Positions 1-12,246 of a DNA stretch of 64,000 bases are shown in pieces. A model generated the notes under the pieces. It had not been told where the DNA came from and ran no database searches. It saw nothing but the letters and a program-made list of their open reading frames with translations. Origin of the DNA: Enoplosus armatus (Eukaryota; Chordata; Actinopteri; Centrarchiformes; Enoplosidae). Made by a program: the position numbers and the translations under genes. The stretch's first letter is position 1; each line of letters opens with the position of its first letter. The stretch is from positions 15,529,774 through 15,593,773 of the forward strand of contig NC_092195.1 of NCBI RefSeq assembly GCF_043641665.1. The letters run 5' to 3'.

Positions 1-544
1 TAAAAACACTGAATGCTAACATGTATTTCAAGGTATGGTTTTAGGGCTATGGTTAAAAATATGAACAGCGGAGCATCAAGGTGGTAGCCTAGTTAGGTTA
101 AGGCACATATCAATTAAGAGCAATTCAATTCCAGCCAGGGACCTGTGTTGCATATCATAGCCCCCTCTCAAGTACAGTAAAGTTAACGTGTGTGTATGAA
201 TTTGTACTCCCCCCCCCCCCCCCCCATTGATCCACTGCTATCTTTGGTCTTTATGAGTTAATGTGTGACAGTTCCAGTACACCTGCAACACGATGCAAAT
301 TAAAACAAACTGGCTTCTCTCCAAAAATGCCCGTAAGATAACATCTCATCTCAGACTTTAGTCCATGACACAAAATCCCAATAACATCAAAATAGGGTTT
401 GAATAGGCTTTTTTTTTTTTTCATAATTAGCCTGTATATAAAAAAAAGTGGATGAACTAACTTTGTTCACCCTCTTTTCTGTGTTGAGAACCACAAACCA
501 CATTCCTGTAGTCATGAGGCCGACCTGATCTGAGTCACACGCTA

Positions 545-575
<31 letters not shown>

Positions 576-2099
576 GGACAGAAACTCTGCTGAGACACAT
601 TTGAGTGTGAAAGTAACATACGCCACAGTCTGTATGTGCTGTAAGACATTGTTGCTTACAAGGGATCTACTACAGAGGTGGACATTTTCTCTGGAAACAA
701 ATGTGACAACAGGACGGAGAGGGGAATAATATTAATCATCACAGCTTTGTTGACGTGATGGACTTTCATCTAAAATGCAGGTAAGATGTGTTTGATCATG
801 TGAAACGTGGACTTCATATTCATGTTTGTTTTGGTTTCAAGGCATACATGTGAGCTAAAATGAAACCTACAAGCTTTTTAAATGCGCAGAAAGAAATGCG
901 ACATGCGTGGCTTCCCCTTTAATACACCCTTACAACCAATGAGAGCTAATTGCAAAAAATATATCAACTTTTTTGGAGATTAATTATTGTAAGTTGTTGA
1001 TTTTTCTCCCGAAATAGACGCAACCTGGAGTAGAAATAAATACAAAGTGATTGTAATAAATTAGGTTCAGTAATGTGCAACGCAACACACGACAACAGAC
1101 AAGATGCAATTTTAAGATAACAGATTGTGAGTTCAAGACAACTGTGCTGTTTCCTCTATCTAGCTGTGAAACGCTGCAGATGCTGCCTGTGTTTGGACGC
1201 AGCTTTCTGTTTGCACGCATGTGAACAATATTATTTATTTTATTTGAGCGGGTGCAGTGTGAGCAGGAAATTATAAATTTGTCCAGAGTCAGAGTGTGAC
1301 CTTATTTACAGGGAAGGAAGTGAAAATGAGAGAGTAGATAAAGGCAGGGAGGAGGCCTGTGTGTGAGGGGAGGGCTGAGAAAGAGGTTAGACTGAGGGGG
1401 ATAAACTGACATCACAAACCGCTGCAAACAGTTGTCACACTTCAGTGCTAAAATGTGGCACTGTCACGGGCAGGCAGACGAGAGTGTGAGACGGAAAGAC
1501 TGCTGGTTTTGTCTATATCGTATCATTTTGTCTTTCTTTCACAGACGTTAGGCAGTTGAAAGGATCACAAATGTGCTGTTGAGGTCACGACTACAGATAC
1601 CTCTTATCCTCTATTAACAGACGGAGCCACAGCTGCCATGATAAAACATGACATTATGGACATTTTACTCTAAAGGCAGTGCAGATATTGGCAACTCTCA
1701 GGGCTCATAAAAATGTAAATTCACTTAAATCTAGAAGAGGATGATAGCCTCTTGCTGTAATGTTCTGCAAGCAGATCACCATCACTTCATTGGAGTAAAG
1801 GCCTGAAAGCCAGTGGTGGAAAGTAACCTGGTACATTTACTCAAGTACTGCACTTAAGGTCAATTTTGAGGTACTTGTACTTTATTCCTACTACATTTCA
1901 GAGATGTAGTATATATTGGGCTTTTTAGTAGCTGAGTAGCTTATAAAACATGATGCAATGTTTTACTATTAAACTAACCTGTAGTGTGTTAAGTACCTTA
2001 AATTGGCTACACACTGACAAACTGCAAAATTAAGTAATATTGTTTATTATTCATTTTACTATTTCAACTGTTTTATTAGTATTTATTAGCTAACTTTAG

Positions 2100-2380
2100 T
2101 TTGCTACCTTTAACGCTAGCTAACTATTTCAACTGTTTATCCATTACCTTTAACGCTAACTAGCTAACTATTTCAGGTGTTTTACTAATTTTAGCTAACT
2201 ATTTCAACTGTTTATCCATTACCTTTAACGCTAACTAGCTAACTATTTCAGGTGTTTTACTAATTTTAGCTAACTATTTCAACTGTTTATCCATTACCTT
2301 TAATGCTAACTAGCTAACTATTTCAGGTGTTTTACTAATTTTAGCTAACTATTTCAACTGTTTATCCATTACCTTTAGCT
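2100..2380. repeat. 75-bp minisatellite (about 3 copies)
   Basis: The marker 'taacgctaac' (or 'taatgctaac') recurs at 2151, 2226 and 2301, exactly 75 bp apart. Each unit contains two 'tagctaactatttca' sub-motifs, one followed by 'ggtgttttac' and one by 'actgtttatcc'. Degenerate partial units continue to about 2450. This is a tandem array built from a short internal 'GCTAACTATTTC' theme. Confidence 0.9.
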
Positions 2381-2487
2381 AACTATTTCAATGGTTTTAT
2401 TACTTTAGCTAACTAGCCTATTTCAACAGTTCACATCCATTTCTTTAAGATAACTATTTCAGATGCCTATTCATTATTTAAACTCTT

Positions 2488-2620
2488 TTAAGATTAAGAT
2501 TAAGATTAAGATAGACTTTATTAATCCCACAGCAGGGACATTTACAAGTCACAGCAGCAAAGACAGAAAGGTGCAGAAACACACAGCAGACAAGCACTGT
2601 GTCAATAAGAATTAGAAGTA
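2488..2620. repeat. TTAAGA tandem tract plus LINE-like 3' tail
   Basis: Four 'attaag'-type hexamers (2492-2514) precede 'gactttattaatccc' and a 'cagcagcaaagacagaaaggtgcag' type sequence. From memory, this resembles the 3' end of a common teleost LINE family ('agatagactttattgatcc...'). The hexamers would be its simple terminal repeat. Family and orientation are not certain. Confidence 0.45.
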
Positions 2621-3273
2621 TTTTTAACCGTTTATTACTCTTTAGCTAACTATTTCGACTTCTCCTCTCACTTGCAAACGTTAACTAGTTTTCATGCACT
2701 CTCATGTTACAACTGATTCAGATTGATGGGCAATTTACTTGGGAATAATTGTGTCAGGAAACACCTCCAGATTAATAAATGTATGCCTCTCCTTTATTTT
2801 ACACGATGGGGTATGCTGTCTCACTAAGTTCCTCCAAATTCTTACGACAGTGTTGCTCCTGAATAATGAATGTGTCATCTTGCTGTATCAGTCACAGTGA
2901 CACTGATATCATAATGTTATTTAGGAGTGTTTCACCTACAGACTTAAGGTCATGACTTCTGTCGCAGTTTCTTTTGTGACTATTTTTTGCATTTGCTAAG
3001 TGATGCATGACTGATGTCACATGACACCACTAGATCCTCTTTTGTTCTGACTTGAAATGAACGTTTCAGCGATGTTTAAGTAACAGGTTTCAGGGCCTTA
3101 GGACTCTGAGGAACTTTCCGTTTTTCTCACGTAACCAACAAGAAATGTCTGTAAGAAAATGTCTGTATGAAATGTCCTGTTCATAATAAGACAGCAGCTG
3201 TTAGTGAAGTTATTCCCAGATGTTCTTTCTATCTCATGCTTTGTTTCCTCTTTAGGATGTGGTTGCCGCTGAG

Positions 3274-6200
3274 ATGATGGAGGACAAGAGCGGACTTGGG
3301 CATGTGATGGAGGAGGGGGAGGTGGATGTTCAAATGAGGCAAACCAAAGCTCAGCCGCAGGCCAACAACAACAGACCCAACTGGTCAAATGGTAACAGCT
3401 GCTTCTTTATTTGTTTTTATTTGGTAAATTGTGGTGCAAAAAAACTACTACTCTCAGATCAGAAGGACTCACCTGGGATAATTAACTTGAACATGGATCC
3501 AATACGTATACCCTACATATTGTTGCATTTAAATTGTTTACTTGTGTAGCTTTTGACTCAAAGACCCTCCATCACATTGGCAGTGGACAGCATCGACAAA
3601 TCTGATATTTAATAAAAGGCCAACAAGTATCAGACGTGTCTTGCACAAGTCTTATTTTTAGATTTCCTCATGACCAACCCTTTAATGTACCAGTACTTCT
3701 ACAGCATTAGAGAAAGATTATCACCATGTAGTCACCATAATGTCACGCTCACGAGTTTTAGATACCAGTAAACAGACATGAAAAGATGTTATTGAGAGAT
3801 CTGAACTACTTAGTATCCATTATTTCCACGCTGCCTTGTAGTATCACATGTAAATTATCTGTCAGCTTTGTTCCAGCAAGTTATATCATGTTTACAGTGA
3901 CTGAAATGTTTGAATCCAAGGCTCCAGGGATGGTTGCACCAGTCCATTAAATGTCTGGGGCTTTATTTTTACACATTTCCCCATAAGGGGCCTAACATAC
4001 TTGTTATGTATGGACACTTTGGGATCTTAAAGTAAAGTTCTGAACAGCTTGAGTTTGTACTAACTGGCTCGCGTAAGGTCAGCGAGATTTTAGGGGTTAT
4101 TTATATTTGACTGCCCTGGTTTTGTGTTTGTGTTGTTTTTAGTTTCTTTTTCAGTGTGTTTGCTTTTTACTGCTGCCATATACTGCTGCTTTTGATTCTC
4201 ATTTTATACCTAATACCCATTTTTATACTATACATTTCCTTCTTCGTTATTTTCAAAAAATTCTTTAACAAGTGTTTCAGACAAGTACAGATTCTTGTCA
4301 CACTACTATTTTCAGCATTTATGTAACGGTGATCCTGTCTCTTTCTCTTTCTCTCTCTCTTTCTGTCTCAATCTCAGGTCAGTGTGTTCTGGCAATGCCG
4401 AGCTGTTCGACGCTAAACCCCAGCTTTGATCTGTCTCTGTGCCGTGCCAAACTGGAGAATGACGGCTTTCAGGTCAGCACACAAAAGACCTACTGTGTTA
4501 CTGCAAAATCCAGATATCTTTGTCTAAATCTGCCTTTAATCAGGTTGTTAATTTGTTAAATTTTTCTATCCTATTAGATTCCAGTCAGAGACATGGAGGC
4601 TCCACTGAAGATAGCTCTGGACGTCCCCTCAGTCAGGAGATACATGGTTTTCAACTCGGCTCTCTTCCATTTGATAATGGCACCGGTATGATCGTCCAGT
4701 CTTGCCAATTACTTATTCTGACAATATCCATCTCTCTTTTGCTCTGCAGTTTCAACTCTCTCAACACATTTCTTTCATGTCTCCCTCGTGCTTTTCCACT
4801 TTTTTTTTCTTCTGTTTTCTGTTTGGGCACTCTAGCGATTTAGTATTACACTTTCATAAAGTTTGGGAACTTGCACAAGAGACAGATGGTCAAAATCGAA
4901 GCAGAAGAGGAAGAAATATCCAGCCTGTTATTCCCAAGTTTGAGTCAATCCACAAAAAAACATTGCAATTTCCAATAATTCAACTTAATAGTATCTTTCA
5001 TTAGACTCTTCCTGTCTGATAAACACCCACGTCTTTCAAACTCCATGCCCCCAGGCTTTCTGTTAAAAAACTCAAGTCTATCCCTATCCCTAAGCCGACA
5101 TAATCCAAATGATATCACGAGGGGTTATTGTCTCTGACCCCTGTTTTTATTGTCTGGGTAGTCCTCCATATGATCAGTAAACTGATATGTAAAATCAGGG
5201 GAGGGCCCCTTTAAGACTGCTCATATGACCTTTGCGGCATAAACAATGTTACTGTGTAACTGTGTGCAACAGTGCCTGTGAATCACATTTGAATCAACTA
5301 CAGCGCTGGAGCTAGGAGGTAATTATCTTATCTTAGAATTAAGAATGGAAGAAAGGGGAAGCCTGCTAGCCTGGCTCTGTCCAAATTGGTTAAAAATTGC
5401 CAACAAGCGCTGCAGCTCTTAAATGCTGTTTGTGTAATTTGTACATTACATGCTTAAACTATTTCTTGAGGAACGGAGGCCACTTGTAGTGACTTCATGG
5501 AGCCTGGTTGCCTGGTAACCTTATGGATTAAACAAAAGACATATAACATGTTAAATAGTGAACTTTAGAGGTGCTGGTAGGCATATTTGTGAGTTTTGGA
5601 CAGAGCCAGGCTAGCTGTTTCCCCCTGCTTTCTTTATGCTAAGCTAACTGGCTCCTGCTCCATAGTTAATGGACAAACATGAGATTGATATCGATCCTCT
5701 CAACTAACTCTTGGCAAGAAAGTGAGTGAGCATATTTTTACAAAATGTAGAACTGTCGACCAAATATTTCATGCTTTTGGTACCGTAGTTAATATTTACA
5801 ACCCCTCCTCTCCGTCCACCAGGTGCTGTATGTGGTGGTGTGGTGCGCCGTGTTCTCCACCCTCCACCTCTACATCACTGTCCGTGACTACTGGGTCCTC
5901 TGTCTCTCTGTCAGCCTGGTCTCCATCTTCCTCACCACTGCCATCATCTTTGTCCTCCACCACAGTAACAAGGAGGTAAGGTTTTTTTTTATGTTCCTAC
6001 AGTGGTTTCAGTATTGATATAAGTACAAATCTGAAATGTGAAATAACTGTAACTGATTCTCATACTTATTTGTCTGTTTCTGTGGCAGATTAACATGAAT
6101 TTAGACGTTCGGTTAATCCAGGTGAATGAGAGGATGGTGAAACACAAGCTGCTGGTGGCCGTGGCCGACTGGGTGCAGAACTGCACTGGAAACATGCAGG

Positions 6201-8355
6201 TTGTTCTTACAAAAGCAACTGAAACTGTGACAATACGAGTTTCCATATGTGCCAGAAGTGTACTTAATTCTTTGTATACTACATTTGTACATGTCTACTG
6301 TTGGATATTGTTGAGGCTGATACACAGCTGTTAGTGTGTGGTACTCCTGCAGATGTCTCCTTTCTTAGTTTCACCTTTTTATGTTGTGGGAGAACATGAA
6401 GATGAAACAACAGGATGATAGTGATAATATATGACACAGAGAATAATGAAACAAGAAGGCAGAGGAATGATACAGCAAAACCATGTGGTAACATATCAGC
6501 AGGCATAGCAACACAACACTGACAAAGCAAATACACACCAGAAGCCGCCTATTAGCAGTAGAAAGTAGTAAAATGTTCAAATATGTCATTCTTTGAGGCT
6601 GCACCATACATCAAAAATTCTTCACTTTATAGACATTTCCATGTTTGGTATCTTTTGAAATGTTGGGATCTCCACTTGAATGTAAAATAAAGTTGTGGGG
6701 GTTTGGACAATGTCTGCCCGCGCAACATGAGTTTGTGAAGATGAAGCGATCAGTGGATTTCTTTAGTTTTATTGACCAAAGGGCCTGCTACAAGAAAAAG
6801 CTGGAACTGTGTGGGTTTGCTCACATAGGCCACAACACACAGCATGAAATCCATCTTCAAGAACTTCAAGATCAATAAGTCAGTTTCACTTGCAATATGG
6901 CATAAAAAGGAGGGTTATGGTAATAAATAGGGTAAGGGTAATAAATCATCAAAATAAATCAAATGAAATGTGCTTGTACTGGAGTACATCTCCATTAATA
7001 ATGTAGGTGTTAAGAGCTTTATGTGATCAATAAAAATGTTCTTGAAATAAAACTCGGCAGAAGTTGAGATGTGGGTGGTTTGGAACAAGACTAGTACATC
7101 AGTAACAAACAACAAAATCATTTTGCAGCTTCTAATACTCCTGTATTCATCTCTCCGTGTCTCTCTGCAGCTGTTCTTTGTGTATTGGGACATGTCCCGC
7201 TGTCTGAGGGCACTGACTGAAACTTTAGAGGAGCGCAGCTTTGTGGCGAATGACACCCAGGTGAGTAAGTCGAGTACATCTGTCGCTGTGTTTGTTCTCC
7301 TGCTGCTTTATCGATTTTGCTTGTGCTCCCATGTTAGTCCTCCCTCAAAATCAATAGAAACATAATTCTAGGGGCTGTTGAAAGGATATTTATTTCTGGA
7401 CTTTGGGCAAACAGAAATTTAGTCTTTGAAGGATAGCCTCACATTTCATAGCTTCTCATTCTCATGCACTGTGGAGGAAGTTAAGATCCACTCCATGCCA
7501 CACTTTCACCAGAAAAAACTGAAGAAGAAAATGTCCAACCTCGTCCTCGTGGCCGAGGTCACGGCTGTTGACCCCGAGGTCGGAGAGTCAGATGTGGAGG
7601 AGAGCTCAGACGAACAGAGGCCCCTGCTGAGACATGAGGAGGTGAGCTGCAGTACCTCACCCAGCCAGCGGGAGGACGCCAAAGTCACCACCAACTACAG
7701 CCTCATCCCTGATGCATCGCTACCTGCTCAGGTAAAGAGACACGATGCTGCAAGTCTTCTCTGTTCCCACAATTTATATTAGAGCCTGATCGATATGTCA
7801 GCAATATTGTTTTACTATAGATACATCGGAATCAGCATATGTAAAAATATGTGCATGTAAGCTGCATCAATAAATGTTTTTAAGGTTTCTGGACCTTCAT
7901 TTTCTTTCAATCATGTACAATATATTTTTGTTTTATTTGTTTTATTTAATGCTGTTATTTAGAATAATTAAATTTTCTGTGAAGTTAGTCCATTAGTTAT
8001 TTAGTTAGTTAGTTAGTGACTTTATTGAGTATAATATATACTTGTCTTTAGCTTCACCAGCAGCAAAAACGAAGATCAGAAACAAAATATCACCAACATG
8101 AAGTTTGCTTTTTGCTTCAAATGTTTAATTACAGTTACTTGTAGTTTGTAGTAGAACTTATAAGTGTTAATGTGCTTTTTTTTGCAGGCTAAAGCCTACC
8201 AGCTTCTGATGACCTACAGTGCAGCTTACGTGAAGCTGCTGGTTTCGGAGAGGCTGTCAGGACCATCACACCACCGCCTACGCCCCCGGAGGAACCACTG
8301 TGCCACCGCCCCTTTCTGCCTATGCCAGTACATCAAAAAGAAGATCCTTCGATAA
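3274..8355 (+). CDS. tmem268: TMEM268-like transmembrane protein, 8 coding exons
   Basis: Coding exons: 3274-3391, 4378-4472, 4578-4685, 5823-5975, 6089-6199, 7171-7260, 7513-7731 and 8188-8355. All have GT-AG borders, phases close, and the product is about 353 aa (human TMEM268 about 342 from memory). The first exon opens after an acceptor at 3255; the in-frame ATG at 3274 is taken as start, immediately followed by a second ATG. Family hallmarks are 'VRRYMVFNSALFHLI' before two adjacent membrane segments in exon 4 (VLYVVVWCAVFSTLHLYITV and a second around VSLVSIFLTTAIIFVL), then 'LFFVYWDMSRCLRAL', an acidic 'DEQRPLL' stretch, and a C-terminal 'YVKLLVS...CLCQYI' block like the human tail. Function is poorly known; human TMEM268 has been linked to integrin beta-4 at the membrane. 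Upstream untranslated exon(s) are not resolved. Confidence 0.85.
4820..5010. repeat. Dispersed repeat, copy A (related to 22770-22930)
   Basis: The stretch 'gcgatttagt.tta.actt.cataaagttggga' at about 4834-4870 recurs at about 22775-22808 in a SKIV2L intron, followed in both by 'tcaaaatcga.g.agcagag'. Translating either copy gives the same spurious 'DLVLHFHKV' peptide, which is how the match stands out. This is a non-coding teleost repeat within the third intron of the TMEM268-like gene. Confidence 0.7.
5320..5752. repeat. Fold-back (MITE-like) dispersed repeat, copy 1
   Basis: The left part contains 'gctagcctggctctgtcc'. The right part contains its inverse ('ggacagagccaggctagc'), followed by 'ctaactcttggcaagaaag'. 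The same family recurs at 11774-12246. It is a non-autonomous, palindromic element typical of teleost introns and spacers, here in the intron before the membrane-segment exon of the TMEM268-like gene. Confidence 0.75.
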
Positions 8356-8775
8356 CAGAGCCGACCAGAGTCAAACCAGGAAGCTGGCACGTGGAACTGG
8401 TGGACTAAAGTCTTTTTTAAAAACACTTTTCACTCATGCTCTTGAACGTGACATGTAGAGATCAACATGGATTAGGTCACATCTTCAGGTACATTTTGAT
8501 CATGTGGAGGACCTGTTTGGAGCTTCACACTCGTGATTTCTCTGTTGCTCAGGCCTGTAGGTTTCTGTACCTCTGCTGCCGTTTTCATGCCAGCTCTGTG
8601 TTTGCACCACCGGGATCTTTGTCTGTTTGGTCCCAACAATTTCTGCACCCTGCCAAATGCTGTCACGCTGAGAACACACTGAGGTCTATTCCAGCTGCTG
8701 TAAAACAATATTTGTACTCCTGTATACACAACAATCACAGCCTTAGTTACTGCTGTTTAAATTATTTGCACAAAT

Positions 8776-8781
8776 AATAAA
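8776..8781 (+). terminator. Poly(A) signal of the TMEM268-like gene
   Basis: A canonical AATAAA lies about 420 bp after the stop codon at 8355. It is the first strong signal downstream on this strand. Confidence 0.6.
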
Positions 8782-8847
8782 TATTGATTCTTTTTGGTTT
8801 GATTTGCAATATTTTCTACACCATTTGTTTTTGGGGTTGAACTGAAG

Positions 8848-9282
8848 CCAGCGATGGAAAGTAACTGAGTACATTTTCTCAAGTTTTGTCAGTACAATTT
8901 TGAGGTACTTGTACTTTACTTAGTATTTCCATTTTATGCTACTTTATACTTCTACGTCACTACATTATATATTGTACTTTTTCCTCCACTACATTTATCT
9001 CACAGCTGTAGTTGCAAGTTATTTTTCAGATTAAGATTTTACATAAAAAATCTTGAATACTTTTACTGTTGATACTTTATGTACTTTTTGCTAATGACAC
9101 CTCTGGATTTTCACTTAGGTTCGACAGTGGTGGAAGATGTATTTAGATTTTTTAAAAGTAAAATAAAGTAAAAGTACTCATTATGCAGCAGAATATTTAA
9201 ACTGATCACGTTTTGTGTGTAAAATCTAAATCTAATGACTTTTACTCACTAAAAGATCTGAATACTTCTTCCACCTCTGCTC
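8848..9282. repeat. Teleost dispersed repeat with inverted ends ('gtggaaagtaac' family)
   Basis: It opens with 'gatggaaagtaactgagtac', runs through 'ttttgaggtacttgtactttact', and closes with 'gatctgaatacttcttccacc', the approximate inverse of the start. Partial relatives occur at 1812-1920, 36600-36910 and 60690-61056. The ends suggest a non-autonomous DNA transposon. Confidence 0.75.
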
Positions 9283-10529
9283 GGAGGATAGACAAGAGAT
9301 GTTTACACAAAGACAGTGGAAGCATGAAGGGAAAGAAAGAGATTCCTCTTGATGCAGGTGTTTAATGATGCTGAAAGGGGGCTAACATGTATCATTGGCT
9401 TTAGTTTATCGCTATATTATCTGTGTCAGCAGCAGCAGCAGCAGCACAGAACCGAGGGTGTTTGTTTATGTGTTCTCACACCTTTGGTTTTATGTGTGTA
9501 GGTGGCTCAGTTATCTATGCGTTATGTGTTTACAGGAGGCTGGGTTTATTTCTCACATATTACTGGCCATCACCCATCAGCCCTGATGCTGTGGCTGAGA
9601 TGACAGCCCAGCAAGAGAGCTGCAGAATGACACAAACACACACAGCGAGACAGCCAGCGTGGCTGACCCAGGGGAAGCTGGGATTGTGTGATGGAGGAGA
9701 GAGGCGTGCAGCGTGAGGCCAAGTTAAACGATCTCAGAGATGCTGGCTCTCCTCGGGAGGCTAAATGGCCATCTGCGATCCTGCACACACAAGCTGGCTC
9801 AGCTCCCACCTTTAGTTTCTCCCTCAAACCTCTTCTCCATTGGCCTGATTGTTTGGGTCCATACTCCCCCTTTTCAAATATAGTATTTTAAGTGGCTGTA
9901 ATTTATAGTTTTTAACAGCGTGACAATGTGAAAGGCTTCACTCATAGTGATGAATCTACAGATAATTGTCACCTGAATCTGCATCTCCCTTCGGCTTTAC
10001 AGAGTTTTATAGTAAGTTTCAGCTCATTGTTTATCAGTCCAACAACTTGGTTCACTGTCACTGCTGCACAAACCCACTGTGCACTACCAAATAATTCCTT
10101 TGGGACTAAAAACTGAGCTAAAAGACAGTGAATATTAGACTTACATTCAGCAGATGGCCCCCCACAACTGGTCAAAAAACAACAAACAAACAAAAAACAT
10201 TCATTGCAGGTTTAAAGGATTTTACTAATAATCATAATGACTGGATGAAACAGCAGCAAAATATAGGATGGAGAAATAAGAGATATAAGGACATATTAAG
10301 ACAGAACAGATATGCTATTATTATGGTCCGATTTAACATTAGTACAGTAGTTATAGCATTCTGATAGTTTGGATTTGAACAGCTGCAAATGGGAGGACAT
10401 GTTCATCTTTATGTGACACAAATACAGTAAAGGTGATGCAAGAAAACAACCCTAATGTCAAATAAGACTGAGAGTCTACAGCTGCATGCCAGTGGCTCTG
10501 TGGGGCTGCACTTACAGGCACAGCGGTGC

Positions 10530-10985
10530 TTTGAGCTAACTGCTAATGTCAGCAAGACAACATGCTGGCAATGACATTGCTAACATGCTAATGTTAAGCA
10601 GGTACGATGTTTACCCCATGGGTGTGTTAAGCAAGTTCTTATAATACAGCTATGTGTTTACCATGTTCATCTTAGTTTAGTGTGTTAGCATGCTAACATT
10701 CGCTAATTAGCGATAAACACAAAGTACAGCTAGTTTTTCAGGTATTTAAATTATTGGACAAATCATCAAACTTATTATAAGTTATCCTGAGAGGAACATG
10801 AATGCTTGTACTAAATTCCACAGCGATGCATCCAATAGTTGTTGAGACATTTGACTCAAAACAAACGTCAACCTCAGGGTGGCGCTACAGGAAAAGTCAG
10901 GCGGTCACTATAAATCATTAGGATTTATCCTCTGGGGACCATGAACGTCTGTATAAAATGTTGTGGTATGCATGACTTGTTTTGA
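10530..10985. repeat. Teleost dispersed repeat ('gttagcatgctaac' family), copy 1
   Basis: Typical blocks are 'gttagcatgctaacattcgctaattagc', 'aatagttgttgagacattt', 'ggtggcgctacaggaaaagtcag' and 'ctctggggaccatgaacgtctgta'. Related copies lie at 15890-16285, 24285-24560 (opposite strand) and 58690-58790. I recognise this as a very common percomorph repeat. Confidence 0.8.
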
Positions 10986-11773
10986 TATTTAGCTGCATGG
11001 ATGGAAAGGCATCATTTTTATACAGATGATGCACGAAAATAATTACCACCATAAAACTCAAACCTGCAAAAGCTTATGTGATTAAACATAAGATAGTAAT
11101 GGTGAGAGATACTGTAGCTCATGTTGTGACAGAGAGAGGAAAAAGAGAGACAGAGTGGGAGAAAACCGGGGCAACTATAAATAGCACTCTGGTGATGAGG
11201 GGAGAGAGGAAAGACCACAGAGAGACTGAGAGGTGAAAAACAGACTCGAGGAATGAGACGCCGCCTTCACCAACGTATCGTTCACATCCCAAAATTATTC
11301 TTTTATTCATTACTCAAACAACTGAAGTCAGAAACAACCAATGCATGTGCAACACAACCATGAACATAGTCATAATAATAAACCCCAAGAGAACCACATG
11401 TACACAGGTCATTTTTTGGCTCTTTGAACAAGCAACCCATCGCATTTACAAGCTCAAGAACAAAACAAAAATATTTTTTTAAATAAAATGAGGAACACAT
11501 CTTTCAGCTGTGTAGCAAACAGCTACGATTCATGTTGCTGAGCACAGAAGAGTCCTATCATTAAGCACATGGGGAGATGCAGCCTAGCGCTGTATAAACT
11601 AGATATGCTAAGAGTGACTTCTGTACAATAATAACACTAAACCGCACCGTGCTTCATTTACTCTTCACACACTGAAATATCACTGTGTCAATATCAGGAC
11701 AGGGCCTGTATTTATCAAACGGCTAATAGTGTAAAAGTATCCTTCACTTTTACTCACAAACTTAAATAAATGG

Positions 11774-12246
11774 TTTGACATTTTGGGAAATATGCTTATC
11801 TACACTTTCTTGTTGAGCGTTAGATGAGAAGATACCACTCTCATGTCTGTACAGTAAATGTGAAGCAACAGCCAGAAGCTAGTTAGATTAGCTTAACAGC
11901 AGAGGGAAACAGCTAGCCTGGATCTGTCAAAAAAGTAATAAAATCCACCTACTAGCACCTCTAAAGCTCACGAATTAACACATTTGATCTCTTTTCTAAC
12001 CCTAACCCTAATACATAAGACTTAAGTGTAAAAACAACAATTTAAAGGTGCTGGTAGGTGGATTTTGTTACTTTTGGACAGAACCAGGCTAGCTGTTTCC
12101 CGCTGTTTCCAGTCTTTGTGCTAAGCTAAGCTAATGTCCCCTGGCTGTAACTTAATATTTAGCACACAGACATGACGGTGGTATTGATCTTCTCATCTAA
12201 CTCTTGGCAAGAAAGCAAATTCGTATAATTCTCAAAATGTCGAACT
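11774..12246. repeat. Fold-back (MITE-like) dispersed repeat, copy 2
   Basis: The left end reads 'gacattttgggaaatatgcttat...tttcttg...gttagatgagaagat'. The right end, reverse-complemented, reads 'gacattttgagaatta...tttcttgccaagagttagatgagaagat'. These form an imperfect terminal inverted repeat of roughly 60 bp. The body carries inverted 'agctagcctg' motifs. It matches the copy at 5320-5752. Confidence 0.85.

Larger units (their letters stand above)
1..3255. other. Upstream/5' region of the TMEM268-like gene, repeat-rich
   Basis: I see no protein-coding exon here. It holds a poly-C tract (209-225), a GA microsatellite (about 543-573), a dispersed repeat (about 1812-1920), a 75-bp tandem repeat (about 2100-2380) and an apparent LINE tail (about 2488-2620). 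A good splice donor (AG|gtaaga) at 780/781 could end a noncoding first exon of the downstream gene. The short ATG frame just before it (from 758) does not join in frame to the first coding exon, so if it is an exon it is probably untranslated. Confidence 0.4.

Noticed and set aside
9395..9827. Possible small gene near a CAG repeat
   Set aside because: Overlapping short frames on both strands have no domain, no good splice sites and no family resemblance.
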